From the NCBI GenBank assembly GCA_018907035.1, contig JACCIC010000120.1, positions 472,501 to 536,500 of the forward strand: a DNA stretch of 64,000 bases, written 5' to 3'. The DNA is from Sycobia sp. Sy_11 (Eukaryota; Arthropoda; Insecta; Hymenoptera; Epichrysomallidae). The notes under the pieces are model-generated. The model was given only the letters and a program-made list of their open reading frames with translations, had not been told where the DNA came from and did no database searches. The position numbers were made by a program, and so were the translations under genes. Positions 48,813 through 60,981 of the stretch are shown here, one piece after another (position 1 is the stretch's first letter; the number at the start of each line of letters is the position of its first letter).

Positions 48813-49259
48813 TTCGATAAGAGTACGCTGGTAGATTTATAAAGTTACGACCAATTAACGGGGGCGCGCGGACGAAATCCGAGATTAGTCGCTGCGCACA
48901 CGCGACTGTACGGGTAATTAAAATAATCGCTGTACATGCATGTGCATGTGTGTACACACACGCACACACGCGCGCACATATAACCACGAGAATTATCGAG
49001 CGCGATTCCGTGCGCTTTGCACTGATTGGCAGAAGGCGTTCCAACAAATCGGCTGCTGCTCCCTTTTCCTTTACCTGCGCGCGGACGTGTATGCATTACA
49101 GCCGAACGCGGCCATTATACCTCGGGGCTAATGCCGCGCGCGCGCGCGACTCGTCGCCGATTTACGAGCTACCACCAACGCGGGTACGAACCGGCGCATC
49201 TTAATTAAAGAAGGGCGAGGCATGGGTATATCTATACGGTATAGAGAGCTCCAGCGGCT

Positions 49260-49263
<4 letters not shown>

Positions 49264-49305
<42 letters not shown>
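49264..49305. repeat. (AT)n microsatellite
   Basis: 21 units. Confidence 0.97.
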
Positions 49306-49307
<2 letters not shown>

Positions 49308-49309
49308 CG

Positions 49310-50200
49310 CAAGAGTTCGCGTTCTTCGTATTCGCGAGCTCATCACCATTACGATCGGCGAGCGTCAAGGAATTCTTTTCGACGTCTTTTAGATCCTTGC
49401 CTCTGTTACATTACCATATACAGTTTCTTCATTTTACCTCGGAAACATTACAGCCTTAAGTATCTACAGTCTTTTCGCTCTCGGATCCTTGAATATAGAT
49501 TTATTTCCCGAGGTTTATCCTTTTTTTTATCCTAGAAGAATGCTCAATTAGTTTATGAATCAGAGATCATTGATTTTCGAGTTGATTTTCATTCAAATGA
49601 AATAAATTTTCCGAGTCGTTCTCTAAATTTATCAAAACTTAAATACAACTAGATCGTTCCAATCTGAATGTAATGCAAAATTTTATTAAATGAAAAGCCT
49701 AATGCGCATTATCGGATATGAGGAAAGTAACATAACATTAAAATAAGACGAGAAAAAAAAATATTTAAAACGTTTCCGATCCTACATTCGGTCAATTATT
49801 TTTAATATAAGATTAAGTTGACCAACGTGGGCTCGGGTATTATGCAGATATCATGTACCTTAAACGCATAATAAAGCAATTATTCCAAAGATGTAATGCT
49901 TGGAACAAAGAGAAAATTATTCAAAATAATTGCATTGGTATGTATAATAGCGAATGTGCTGTGATTCATTGTGTATATATATATATATCGCACAACGCGC
50001 GCGCGCATTTTTATATCGAGTCAAGTCGCCGCAAATATCGCATATACGAACGGACTTCTGTACGTAACATACGTATATACATACGCGGCTTTGCAAGCCA
50101 TTAAGCGGCTAAACATTTCAATTCGTTAAAAGCGAACTGCAGAGAGCGCGGCGTATAACCCAATTCTCATCGTGCGCGCCGCCATCGGTTGAATTTAGAA
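49310..50200. other. AT-rich single-copy stretch
   Basis: Contains a small perfect hairpin TTTCATT/AATGAAA near 49590. No gene is recognised. Confidence 0.45.
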
Positions 50201-50223
50201 ATCGTAAATATACACTGATACAT

Positions 50224-50247
50224 ACACACACACACATACACACATAC

Positions 50248-50296
<49 letters not shown>
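50224..50296. repeat. (CA)n then (AT)n
   Basis: CA with TACA breaks, then 24 AT units from 50249. Confidence 0.96.
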
Positions 50297-50301
<5 letters not shown>

Positions 50302-50401
50302 TCTGGGAGAGAGCGCAAACGCGTGCGGGACCACCGACACAATAAATGCGAATCCTTAAGAGCAGTTTAGCCACTCGCGGTCGCAGGAGATACAGACAGG
50401 T

Positions 50402-50404
<3 letters not shown>

Positions 50405-50439
<35 letters not shown>
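50405..50439. repeat. (GA)n microsatellite
   Basis: 17 units. Confidence 0.96.
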
Positions 50440-50441
<2 letters not shown>

Positions 50442-50534
50442 TCCCGCAGTCGTATTGACACAATGACGTGAGGCACGTGCACAATGCGCCTGTGAAGGTT
50501 TTAATCCGAGCTGTAAAATTTCCATTCATGCATT

Positions 50535-50538
<4 letters not shown>

Positions 50539-50588
<50 letters not shown>
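50539..50588. repeat. (AT)n microsatellite
   Basis: 25 units. Confidence 0.97.
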
Positions 50589-50596
<8 letters not shown>

Positions 50597-50705
50597 TACT
50601 ATATACATATGCATATACATACAGACATGTACTAGCACGAAAGAGCGGAGAGCCCGGCGAGCGAGCGCCGGCGATAAAATCTGCTCCTCAGCTTAGTTCA
50701 TTATG

Positions 50706-50707
<2 letters not shown>

Positions 50708-50762
<55 letters not shown>
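50708..50762. repeat. (AT)n microsatellite
   Basis: 27 units; the last long AT tract before the ratchet site. Confidence 0.97.
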
Positions 50763-50764
<2 letters not shown>

Positions 50765-50992
50765 CAACTCCACATCTCCCTCTTTTTCTCGTCTATGCTC
50801 GCACGCTCGGCAGCTTCGAGGGTATCTAAAGGTATTCACAATGCACTCGATATGTACCTTCCACCACTCTAACGGGGAACAGTGCGCTAATATAGTACGC
50901 GAGGAATCGCGACGCCGCCGAGCCTCGTGCTCGACCATATTTATACCCCGTGCGGACGGATCGGAGTGAGAACAACACAGCAACAAAAAACT

Positions 50993-50999
<7 letters not shown>

Positions 51000-51023
<24 letters not shown>

Positions 51024-51030
51024 GCACACA
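51000..51030. repeat. (CA)n microsatellite
   Basis: About 15 units with one CG step. Confidence 0.95.
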
Positions 51031-51034
51031 ATAA

Positions 51035-51810
51035 AATCTTTCGAGTTCTCGCGTCGTCGTTGTCGAGGGAAAATCGACAACTGTCCGTCGTAGGGCGGCC
51101 GTCGAAGCGGTGAAGGGGCGCAATCGGCCGAAATGTCCCCCGTGCGAGATTCGGATCGTGGGAGTGTATACGGATTCACGCACACATACGCACGCGTATT
51201 GGGCGGCGATTCTTGGAGATCTGGTATTATGTCTTCTTCATTGCGCGTATACAGCATTTGTCTCTTGATGATTCTTTTTTCCTGCGCGACGACGACGTGA
51301 ATTACGCAATAGGCAATTCTGTATTGTATAATTTCTTTTTAACAATTTTTTTTAAAATAATTTTAAAGAATTAATTCTTAGTCTCGTCTATGTTAATGCA
51401 GTAACTATGAAATAATAAAAAAGAAAAAACATGAATATACGTACGAGTATCAATTGACGTTTTTTCACTGATCAGGTTTCCACGAATTCATACCAGTGTC
51501 GTTGACATCGACATTATTTAACTGTTCCTCGTTAAAGGGAAATTTTAGGTACTGTTCTATATTTTTTGCGCGTTCGTCATTGTTCTTTAAAAATCCTTTT
51601 TAAAAACGATTTTGATAAAGGCGAATCGTTGAAAAAAGATCGAATAATACAAAAATCTATTATTCGATCAGCCTACTGTATCTATGGAGCGCAGTATCAG
51701 CTGCCGAAGCAACGAATAAAATCAGTTATTTTTACATTATAGTTGTCTATGTTTGAGTCCACGAACAAACGATAAAATAAAAATTGTAATCCATTTCCTG
51801 CGGAAAATCC
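51035..51810. other. microsatellite-free approach to the ratchet site
   Basis: Mixed, then AT-rich sequence of about 780 bp. No other splice-like pair is convincing here. Confidence 0.5.
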
Positions 51811-51850
51811 CTTCCTAACCGCCTTATTTCTCTTTCTGTTGCAGGTAAGT
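51811..51850 (+). promoter_or_regulatory. putative recursive splice (ratchet) site
   Basis: A branch-point-like TCCTAAC (51813-51819) is followed by the pyrimidine run gccttatttctctttctgtt and then GCAG (51841-51844). GTAAGT (51845-51850) follows immediately. An acceptor abutting a perfect donor is the known architecture of Drosophila ratchet points, where an exon is joined to the site and a new donor is regenerated. I scanned the + strand by eye for other AG|GTRAG juxtapositions with a pyrimidine tract and found no comparable one. It lies 32.4 kb inside the intron that follows the hth exon, on the same strand. Confidence 0.8.
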
Positions 51851-51899
51851 CGAGCACGAGTACGCATAACGACCCCGTCGTATCCTCGCCGATTCCGAC
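51845..51899 (+). other. putative cryptic RS exon (55 nt)
   Basis: The stretch lies between the ratchet acceptor and a second strong donor, GTGAGTAAG, at 51900-51908. Read from the hth phase-1 boundary it is open (GKSSSTSTHNDPVVSSPIP). It is 55 nt long, so keeping it would shift the frame of the next hth exon. In Drosophila, short cryptic exons downstream of ratchet points are known to help define the acceptor and are then skipped. The role here is inferred from the arrangement. Confidence 0.6.
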
Positions 51900-51908
51900 G
51901 TGAGTAAG
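51900..51908 (+). other. donor-like site closing the cryptic RS exon
   Basis: GTGAGTAAG follows CCGAC and resembles a consensus donor. An overlapping GTAAGA starts at 51904. It would compete with the regenerated GTAAGT at 51845 during the second splicing step. Confidence 0.6.
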
Positions 51909-51909
51909 A

Positions 51910-52760
51910 GCGCGCCTATAAATACGGATTCCCACCCGGATGCATTACGGAATTATCGGATGCTGCCCGGAGGCAGCAGCCGTCGTCGGTGATTTTACCG
52001 CGCCACGACGCGGTACGGCCTGCGTAATGCGAAAGAAATTCCCTAGGCGCGACCGCCCGCCTCCATCTTCTCAGCCCGGCTCGCGCCGGCAAATTGCGGA
52101 CGGATTCGAAGTTTGCCGCCTGCCTCTCCGCTCCTGGAACGAGCACCTCCCCCCCCCCCACCTCGCCCCACCGCCCATTCTGATTTTCGACGGGTACGCC
52201 GCGCCTCGCGTCGACCGACCCCTTTTGCCGAGCGGCTGGGTTAGATGGCCGGGGAGGGGGAGATAAGAACGCGAACGCGCCGCGGCACAATGAAGGTGTC
52301 GTTGCAGGAAATTATACAGCAGTTAGAAGGAGCTTCGTCGCTCCTGCGCCCGAGCAATTGTCCCGTGATCGCCATTGTCTCTGCGCTGCTGAGACTCCCG
52401 TCCTCCCACCGGCACTCACTCGGCTCTTATCTCTCGCCCTCCCGTGTGCACTTTTCTCTCTCGGTCCTTTTATTTCAGTTAGTGTAGCCCCTCTCTCCGT
52501 CCGGGGGGTGGTGGGGGATTTTTCATCCGCGCCTCGTGTTCGTGCCGCCACTTATTCCCGCTCCTTGCGTATTATATATACGCGTCGCCCGCGCCTCATC
52601 CGCGCCGCTCCGTATAATTTCCCCCTTAGCAACTTTTTAGCCACCGGGCGCGGCTCACCTCGTCTCTTTTGTCGCGGGAACGCTAAAAGCACCCTCTCCG
52701 CTGATCCCTGCCGCGGACCACTTAGCTTCATCCAAAGTTTATATCGGCGAGCGAACCTGT
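51910..52760. other. GC-rich stretch after the ratchet site
   Basis: CG-dense, with a C9 run near 52150. Open frames of 80-134 codons have no recognisable domain. No AT tracts are present. Confidence 0.4.
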
Positions 52761-52766
52761 AGCGGA

Positions 52767-52768
<2 letters not shown>

Positions 52769-52792
<24 letters not shown>
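52769..52792. repeat. (CT)n microsatellite
   Basis: About 12 units. Confidence 0.94.
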
Positions 52793-52797
<5 letters not shown>

Positions 52798-53575
52798 TTT
52801 TTCGGGACAATGAGCAAGTTTTTGCTTAAATAAGTGCAGTTACGAGAAAGAGCAGGGTCTGGGCGTTCTTAAATTGCGATAGAAATGCGTCTATGAATAT
52901 AAATGAAAAAGGCGAAGGATATTCGGATAAATATGCCATCGCCTTCTTTGAATTTTTAACATTGTTTAAATATCATCTGATTAACTTATCTGGAATTAAT
53001 TAACAAGCAAATTAAAATCAATTGCGAAAATTAGAATATGTTTGTCAAACATTTGATTTCCGAAGTCGGGACGTGGGAATTATGTTGAAAAATCAGAGCA
53101 TCAATACACCACCAGACGCTCGGAAATTGTCCCTCCTGGCAACAATGAGCACAAGATTTATTCGAGAATTTATGCAAGAATTCGCGAAGAGAGCAGTAAG
53201 ATCAGACGGAATTTTACGTAATTCCAATATGATCTCCCATTGTTCTCCCGTCTCCTGCGCGCGTTCCTTGCTTTGCGGCCGAGGATCGCGCGTGCACGTG
53301 TATTACTACTGGCAAACTGATCCGGCTCACTCGCTGTCCGCGTGTACCCTAGCCTCTCATCTAGTAGTATATATATATATATAAGTATCCATGTACCTCG
53401 ATCCCTGACCCCCCTCCTCTCTCTCTCTCTCTCTCTCTCTTGCTCTGCCTCCTTTACTCTCCGGCTCTCGAGAGCGAAGCGCGCCTCGCCTGCCAACGCC
53501 GCGGCACAATGAGAGATCTAATCGCGGGTAAAGTACTTAATATCTTAAGGTCGAGCTTGCCTCGTAATAGGAAGG

Positions 53576-53620
53576 CCTTGTAGAAGTGTCCCCTCCCCTC
53601 GCCCCACCTTGTAGAAGTGT
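53576..53620. repeat. short direct repeat
   Basis: CCTTGTAGAAGTGT at 53576-53589 and 53607-53620, a 31-bp period; a small local duplication. Confidence 0.8.
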
Positions 53621-54102
53621 TCGTTCCCTCTTTCTCTCGCCGCGCTTTCTCTACCGTCGTTCCGTCACGGAAAGGATAGGAGTAGGACATTGGACGGGGT
53701 AGGAGAGCTGATGGAGGAAGAGGAGACCGAGGAGGCAGATAGGTTGAAAGCCAGAGGGGTGGATCCGCGGGAGAGTCCCGTTATATATATCTGATGAAGA
53801 GGCGTCCCCACCCCCCAGTCCCCCCGGCTTCGGTGACAGCTACCAGCGTCGAGGACTTACGAGGCTTTGAATATACATAAATGCATGACAGGCGCGAGCG
53901 CGCGCGGGCGGGCGGTCGTTTAAGGAGGCGACGACGGAAGGAGACGACGCGGCGCGAAATTCGCGCCGGCGATTAATGAAGAAGTTTCGTAATTGGACCG
54001 ACGCGTCCGTCACCGTCTTGCGGGGACCGGCTTTGTTTTCTCCGGATCCGCCCGCGACTCGTGATCCGGGTATCTACTACATGTATACAGAGACACACGC
54101 AC

Positions 54103-54103
<1 letters not shown>

Positions 54104-54148
<45 letters not shown>
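54104..54148. repeat. (AT)n microsatellite
   Basis: 22 units. Confidence 0.97.
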
Positions 54149-54149
<1 letters not shown>

Positions 54150-54151
<2 letters not shown>

Positions 54152-54925
54152 ATCACTGTGCACGACTCCTGCAATTCTCGTGGTGCGGCGGTCAGGCGCA
54201 GTGCTGAATGCGGATGAAAATACGATGGTATTTTGCATCATTTCGCGGGCTTGGATTTATTTATTTATTTATTTTACTTTTTCTCAAACGACGAATGTTT
54301 CATGGGTATGGCTGTAAACTTCGGTAGAAAAATTAAGTAGTAGAGAGTTTCAACGATTTATTTATTATACACGATGCTTTTAGTTCGTCGTTAATATTAG
54401 AAGATTTTTTCGCGATTTCGCGGATTTTCTCATTCAATTCCAAATTTGCCGTTCATTGCTCGTTGAATGAGAGATTTTTGGCGCTTCGTCGCGTCATTTT
54501 AATATATCACGAAAAAACATTACTTTCCTAGAAGTTGAATTGCCATCCTCAAGGATGAAATATAATTATCCAACAATGCGATAGACCCGATTACGTGTCA
54601 TACGTGTCGTTTATTTGAATACAATTTAGTAGAAAAAGCATTATTTATCAATTTTCAATGATTTACTTCAATTTATCACTACTCGCAAGTTTAGTCGTAA
54701 ATCACAAAGATAATACTTTTTCAATTCAGACTCGCATTATCGTTATCTTGCGCGTTTTACTAATAAAAATTCATATTCGAGCCGCACGCACTTTTATCAT
54801 CTACTCTTGCCGATGAAGCGAACTTGTTTAAATTTATCCCCATAACTTTTATCAATTTCCACCGGCGCGTTTATTACCCGATGGGACTATAAATAAATGT
54901 CAAAATTACCGATCAAGCTTCTAGT
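54150..54925. other. AT-rich single-copy stretch
   Basis: No gene, repeat or strong splice signal is seen. Confidence 0.45.
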
Positions 54926-54930
54926 ATACA

Positions 54931-54931
<1 letters not shown>

Positions 54932-54974
<43 letters not shown>
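54932..54974. repeat. (AT)n microsatellite
   Basis: 21 units. Confidence 0.97.
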
Positions 54975-54978
<4 letters not shown>

Positions 54979-55248
54979 TTTTGAAAAGTTTCTCCCCATA
55001 CCCGCAGGCCCTCGGGCGCTAAACAAAACTTTTCGACGCATCCAATTTATAGAGAGAATATCCAATTTTAAAAGATGGGCCGCGAGCTCGCCAAAGGAGC
55101 CGCTCTGGTGAGACGGCAGCGATGTAGGGCTGTATGGCAGGGGCGGGGGGGGGCGGGTAGACGAGAAAAGCGGGAAGAATGCGGCGGTATGGCACCCCAA
55201 GCGGCTCTCGCAATGCACCTGCGGCGCGCACCGTGGATATGGTATATG

Positions 55249-55251
<3 letters not shown>

Positions 55252-55309
<58 letters not shown>
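55252..55309. repeat. (AT)n microsatellite
   Basis: 29 units. Confidence 0.97.
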
Positions 55310-55312
<3 letters not shown>

Positions 55313-56380
55313 AGCACGTCAAAAACTTTTAATCTTATCTCTTGGCTGCGAGGCCTGACTTGTATGAGAAGGCTCGCTTGTTTTCAAACTCCGTGCATCA
55401 CTCCGCGCACAGTCAAAAATCAGCTGGTTCTTTCCGGCCATACCGGCTTATTTATATATACTCATGTATGATGTTTACCTATATATATATATATATATAT
55501 ACACACAGATATATGTTCCGACTATATACCAATAAAAGTTCTGCGACAACATGCTGGACGTATCTCTGCGTATGTAATAAAATAGCCCGGTGATTCGGGC
55601 CACGCGCGCTCCTACTATCCGGCGCGCGACGGTTTTACGGAAGGGATAAAAAGCGACGAGGGCTCATTTTCTTGAGATAACTATTTGTACCCCCGCAGCG
55701 AAGCCCCGGTCCCCGTTGCCTGGCCGCCTATGGCCTACCGCCGGAGCCCATAACCGTAACGGTTCTGCCGGGTAACCGAGAGCGAAAACGGCCGGAGGGT
55801 GGCGGGATCGAAGGGCTCGATTCTTTCTAACGTCCGCGCGCGTGCCCGCGCGTCGTATAGTAAGGGTGTCTGAGGGCGCGTTCGCGTGCCTGAGCGCCCC
55901 CACCATCCCTCTCTGAATTTGATACTGTCGAATATAACGAATAGGAAGTTTGTGTCGCATATATATGCGATAAAACGACTCGTGGGATTCTGATTTTTTT
56001 GCCATTTTGCTGTGCGCTCTGTATATACAGAATTTTTTTAGCCATTGGCTCGAAATACGATTAAATTTGCAAGCATAATCGTTAATATAGTGAAAGTACA
56101 AATTCTAAATAGGTTAGGATCGTGCTTAACAAACTGGTATATGATTCTTTATCCTCAATATGAGTACACGATAAACAGGTCAATATTAAGGTTTTACTTT
56201 ATTTTGTAGAGCGCTGATAATCTAGCAATTATATCTGAAGAATGCTGAGACCGATGTTTTCTTCTTGACGCATTTTTTTTGCCTACATAAGTTTTAATCT
56301 TGCGACTGCGGGCACAGGAAGAGGAAAAAGAGATGTACAAAAACAGGAGACAATAAAGTAGGAACGCGTGTGTGTACACA

Positions 56381-56382
<2 letters not shown>

Positions 56383-56435
<53 letters not shown>
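56383..56435. repeat. (CA)n microsatellite
   Basis: About 26 uninterrupted units, the longest CA run in the window. Confidence 0.97.
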
Positions 56436-56440
<5 letters not shown>

Positions 56441-57048
56441 TATATATACCTCGCGGGAGCGAAACACGCGCACCCAAAGGGAAGGGGAGGAGGGATGGCT
56501 GAACGTGCGCTCGCTCGTTGTATGCGGACTCCGCGAAATTCTGACTGGTTTTCGGCTGATGCTTCTCTTTTCCCCGCTGCCTCACCCTCTATCTATCTCT
56601 CTCCTCTCTCTCTCTCTCCCTCTCTCGCTCTTCGCCCGCTTCCTCTTTCACTCTCGTGCACGCAAATTTTGCGGAGCGCCATTTGCAATTCAACGCGTAT
56701 GCAAAGAGGCCGAAGGCAATGGGGCGGGGGGCTACGCGCGCGCGCGCGCGCCTGTATGCGTATGCCTTCATAATATATAAGTCCGCGTTTATAAATATAT
56801 GCGCGAACCGCGCCGCGCGCGTGTATTATATGCATGCGCGTGTGCGCGCGATCGAGCTGTACGGACAAAGAGAGACTGCCAACATCGGAGCGAGCGGCGC
56901 GGCTGGAGCGGCCCGCGAGCGCGCGCGGGAAACGAGCGCGGCATTTGCAAAGCTGTATGGGCACCGCGGCGATGTTGCGCGATGCTACCGCGCGCGGCCA
57001 ATAAAGTTTATATATACAAATTGTTTCTGATTTATAGCGCTGTGCGGT

Positions 57049-57056
<8 letters not shown>

Positions 57057-57102
<46 letters not shown>
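57057..57102. repeat. (AT)n microsatellite
   Basis: 23 units. Confidence 0.97.
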
Positions 57103-57105
<3 letters not shown>

Positions 57106-57197
57106 GTGAGTCTCTCGTTCTCCGTCTCGTTTTTCGTGTTGGATGGATCGTCGCTTTTCCATCGCGTTCAGCCGGCAGATCGCTATCTGTTTCGCTC

Positions 57198-57203
57198 GCT
57201 TTC

Positions 57204-57241
<38 letters not shown>
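57198..57241. repeat. (CT)n microsatellite
   Basis: About 20 units with a TGT break. Confidence 0.95.
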
Positions 57242-57243
<2 letters not shown>

Positions 57244-57841
57244 CCTGGAATTAATCGCGTATACTTTTATGTGTACAGAAATGATCGACGTAAATTTTCT
57301 AATTGCCCAAGGATTCGATTGCGCCATCCTGCGGCTTTTTAATTAACGAAATGTCTACGAGCTACCGATATGGAACGGCGAAGTAATTATAAAAAGAACA
57401 CGCGAGATATCCGAATGTAAATTATATGCAATTCTAACTTTTAGAAGGATTTCGCTAATACACGCATTAAGTACCAATCTGGTCCGTAATTAAACGAATT
57501 ATTTCTTTCAATATTAGTATGGACTTTTTTTTTTATCTTTTCCTTACTCGTGACAGAGGTTTGCATTTCCCTGCCGAGTTCGCGAAAAAATCTCGCGTTG
57601 CCGGAATTTCAAAACATATATTGGGCAATTCAAGAATTGGAGGTTCAAAGAAAATACTTACAATTATATTTCCAAAAAAGAAAAAACAAACTCTCCAGCA
57701 ATGATAATTGCAGTTTCAGCCTTACGTACCAGAATTTAGCTATAGATAATCTCACGAAAATCTCATACGTTACAATCATTATCCCCACGCATGGCAAAAT
57801 TATCATCACGAAATCGAGAGCAGAAAATTCTCAGGCCGTGC

Positions 57842-57844
<3 letters not shown>

Positions 57845-57879
<35 letters not shown>
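57845..57879. repeat. (AT)n microsatellite
   Basis: 17 units. Confidence 0.96.
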
Positions 57880-57882
<3 letters not shown>

Positions 57883-58042
57883 CGTGATCGGACGGCCATC
57901 GACGCGTCGCGTTCGCTGCCGCTCGTCCTGCCTCTTCTGCATATACGCGTCGAGCGTCATTATATACGAGGCCAGTTCGCCCCGAGCGCACCGATGCTTG
58001 TGCATATATATGAGCTGCGAGGGAACCGAGAGGGAGACAGGG

Positions 58043-58051
<9 letters not shown>

Positions 58052-58122
<71 letters not shown>
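58052..58122. repeat. (AT)n(AG)n composite
   Basis: About 19 AT units joined directly to 16 AG units. Confidence 0.97.
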
Positions 58123-58125
<3 letters not shown>

Positions 58126-58559
58126 AGAAGTCTCCGCTCGCTCGCTCGCGCGCGCGTCGAAGATAGCGAGAGAAGGCGCATAATGAATAATAATCGCACG
58201 TAATGTCGGGAGAGAGAATTCTCGCTCTGTCCCTATCCCTCTCGCTGGCGAGGAAAAATGAGAGGGCGTCGGTGGGTCGGGGCGGGGGAGAAGGGGGTAG
58301 GCGGCTGGGCGGGGTGACGCGCATTATAAAAACGCTCGCGCTGAAGAGCGCGCGAGAGATCGCGCGGGTGCGCGCACCGCCCTCCTGCCATTATAATATG
58401 CGCAGCGTCAAATATCGGGGCAGAGGCCCGCCGCGTGCCTCTTTCTCTCCCTCCCCGCCCCTATCACTGTCTCGCTCCCTCTCTCTCTCTCTCACACACA
58501 CTCCCGGTCGCAGTATGATAATTCGTCGCGTCGCGCGCGCGCGCGAGCGCGGTTTTTCT

Positions 58560-59890
58560 CGCTTCCTGCCCCGTACGTGTATCTTCTTCCTCTCTGTCTC
58601 TTCAATATTCACCCCCTTCCCGCCCACGCGTTGACTGATTATTTGGCGAGAGGATTCTGCATATATGTTTATACTTTATATATACGCGCACTCCCGGCAA
58701 GCAATCGCGACGAGCTGGCGAAAATTTGCAATGGAGCGTTGAATTTTTATGTACGGGAATGCGCGAAACTTATATACGTTGTACGTTCCGTGCAGGCTCT
58801 TTACTTGATTTTTTTTTCGTCAGCCGCTGGACTGCAGGATCGTTTCTCGGAAAGCACCTTACATTCTTCTTCTTACTTCTCGGATCGTTTTATTTTCTCG
58901 GTTGTGCGCGGTGTCTCCGTTTTTTTTTTCATACTACTTCCATTAACTTGTACCGCAATGCTAGTCGCAGATACAGCAGCGATCATTAGATTCTCGATGG
59001 TTATAAAGAAAATGGAATGGAATTGTATTGTATCGGTCGTAATGAAGAAATATTTCGTTTCGCGCTGAGAATAGCGTACGCGATAATAGAATTCACAGGT
59101 TTAGTATTATTGAAGAAATAATATGCGTGGAAGGAGGGCGTGATTTGTTATTAAATACGTACGATTTTATCTGCAATTTGCAACAACGTAAATCCGTTAT
59201 CTTAAATGATAACTTACGTTACAACTATGTATTATGAAGATATATTCGCTTTATCCAATTAATTCATATATGCATAAATCTATGTTGAGAATACGTTTAT
59301 TAGAATTGAAGGACGACAAAAATTACTGTATCATTATCGAACGTAATAGAGATCTAAATACAAAAATAATTGTAACAATAAAATTATTCTATATAAGACG
59401 GCGTCAAAATTCATTTATAAGTCAATTTTAATTTATTGTCACATAAAATAATTTGAATGAGTTAACGTTCTGAAGAATCGTAGCAATAATTTCAGGTCGG
59501 TGAAAAAACTTTAGCTAAGAGCTTGTAAAGAGATACATGTAGAAAATGTAAAAAAAAAAAAAAACAAATAATAGACACCTCTAAAGCAAAGAGATTAAAT
59601 TGCAGATCGTGGTTTAATTTATTTGTTGTAAATTGCCACGGGAAGAAGATAAAAATAACCAATCGTTCACATTCGTAAAACATTATAAAATCAATATTCA
59701 ACCAATAATTAACTGCGCAAGAAGCAGCGGATCACACGATAAATAACGTATTCTTTGCATTGCCAGTGAATGAGACACGGCCGATATTATTTATAGCTTA
59801 TTTTACTATGCGAGAGCGCACCGCCCCCTCCTCCTCTCACATATGCCTAATGATGATTAATATCGTAGATGAAAGGTTAAATGCATATTC
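58560..59890. other. stretch without microsatellites
   Basis: A 163-codon + strand frame (58577-59068) has no recognised domain. Poly-A of 15 lies near 59550. No gene is supported. Confidence 0.4.
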
Positions 59891-59897
59891 ATCGATT

Positions 59898-59902
<5 letters not shown>

Positions 59903-59954
<52 letters not shown>
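59903..59954. repeat. (AT)n microsatellite
   Basis: 26 units. Confidence 0.97.
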
Positions 59955-59956
<2 letters not shown>

Positions 59957-60350
59957 AATACTCTGTCGATAGGTCTCCCTCTCTCCTCCTCCCACTTCCC
60001 CCTCGGCTCGCGGTCGTCTCAGGCGCTGAAAGTAATTCGCGTGGGTGTAAATGCGCGAGATGTCGCGCGATAAGCCCCGTCGGCCGACGGAAACGATCGG
60101 CTATAATTTAGAGGCGGCGCGCAGCGATGCTCGATGCGCTTGTGCGCGCCCGCGATGATCCTTTGGCGCCACGGCGAACGCGTGCGCTCGTACATGATAA
60201 TGCGCTCATAATGTGCGGCATCGGTACGGAGAGAGAGAGAGAGAGCGAGAGGGAGAAAACGACTCGATCCGAACATACATTATGACGCTGTTTGTATCGC
60301 ATAGCGATCGCGGCAATTATGTATCGATTTCTATATCTAAGCGACGGACA

Positions 60351-60404
60351 ATGGATTCGATCGCGGAGCCAGGCGCTCGTGGATCGTCGTATGGAGCGAT
60401 GCAG
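60351..60404 (+). other. candidate small first coding exon (speculative)
   Basis: An ATG in good context (A at -3, G at +4) opens 18 codons, MDSIAEPGARGSSYGAMQ, and ends at CAG|GTGAGG, a plausible donor. Its end is phase 0, so it could not join the next hth exon in frame. It would have to belong to another transcript. No promoter motif was recognised. Confidence 0.12.
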
Positions 60405-60942
60405 GTGAGGGTGTGGGGGGGGGGGGGTTCGAGCAGCGTCGCTCTTTAAACGTAATTGCGGAAAAATCAATGCCCTTCTCGCGAGCATTTCCATATCTCT
60501 GTTCGTCCTTTCTTCCGCCCCCTTCCCTCGCCCCTCGATCGACGAGCAGTTCAACGTATAGATTAACGCCCCGCTCTTTCCGCTCCTGGGTCGGTATGAA
60601 GAAAAAAGAGAGCAGGAGAAAAAACACTGATGTCCCATAACGAGGTAACGGCACCCGCACAGCTCCTGCTCCCCTCCCCCCCTCGCTCTGCCCGCGTTAA
60701 ACGAAATGAAACCGGGAGAAAAAGGGAGATAAAGGAATTATTCCCCGCACTCTGCCTCTCGCACTCCCTCTCTCCCTCGGAATTCATTGAGCCTGTTTAC
60801 ACGGCCCCGCGTCCTTGGTAATTTCTTTATTTTTCCTCTCACGGGAGAGAAAAAGAGAGTGAAAGAGAGAGCAGCCTCAAACTCCCCTGCCTCCTCCTAT
60901 TCCATCTCAGCCACTCTCTGGGCGCCCTTACTATATATATAG

Positions 60943-60943
60943 A

Positions 60944-60981
<38 letters not shown>

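Larger units (their letters stand above)
19477..51844 (+). other. downstream hth intron, segment before the ratchet site (32.4 kb)
   Basis: The segment runs from the exon donor to the putative recursive splice site. It holds dense (AT)n, (GA)n and (CA)n tracts, GC-rich blocks, a foldback element near 45 kb and unassigned AT-rich single-copy sequence. No homeodomain coding sequence (VNNWFINARRR landmark) was recognised. Confidence 0.7.

Noticed and set aside
58577..59068. 163-codon plus-strand ORF
   Set aside because: Hydrophobic stretches look membrane-like but come from T-rich DNA. No family is recognised and no transcript signals are seen.
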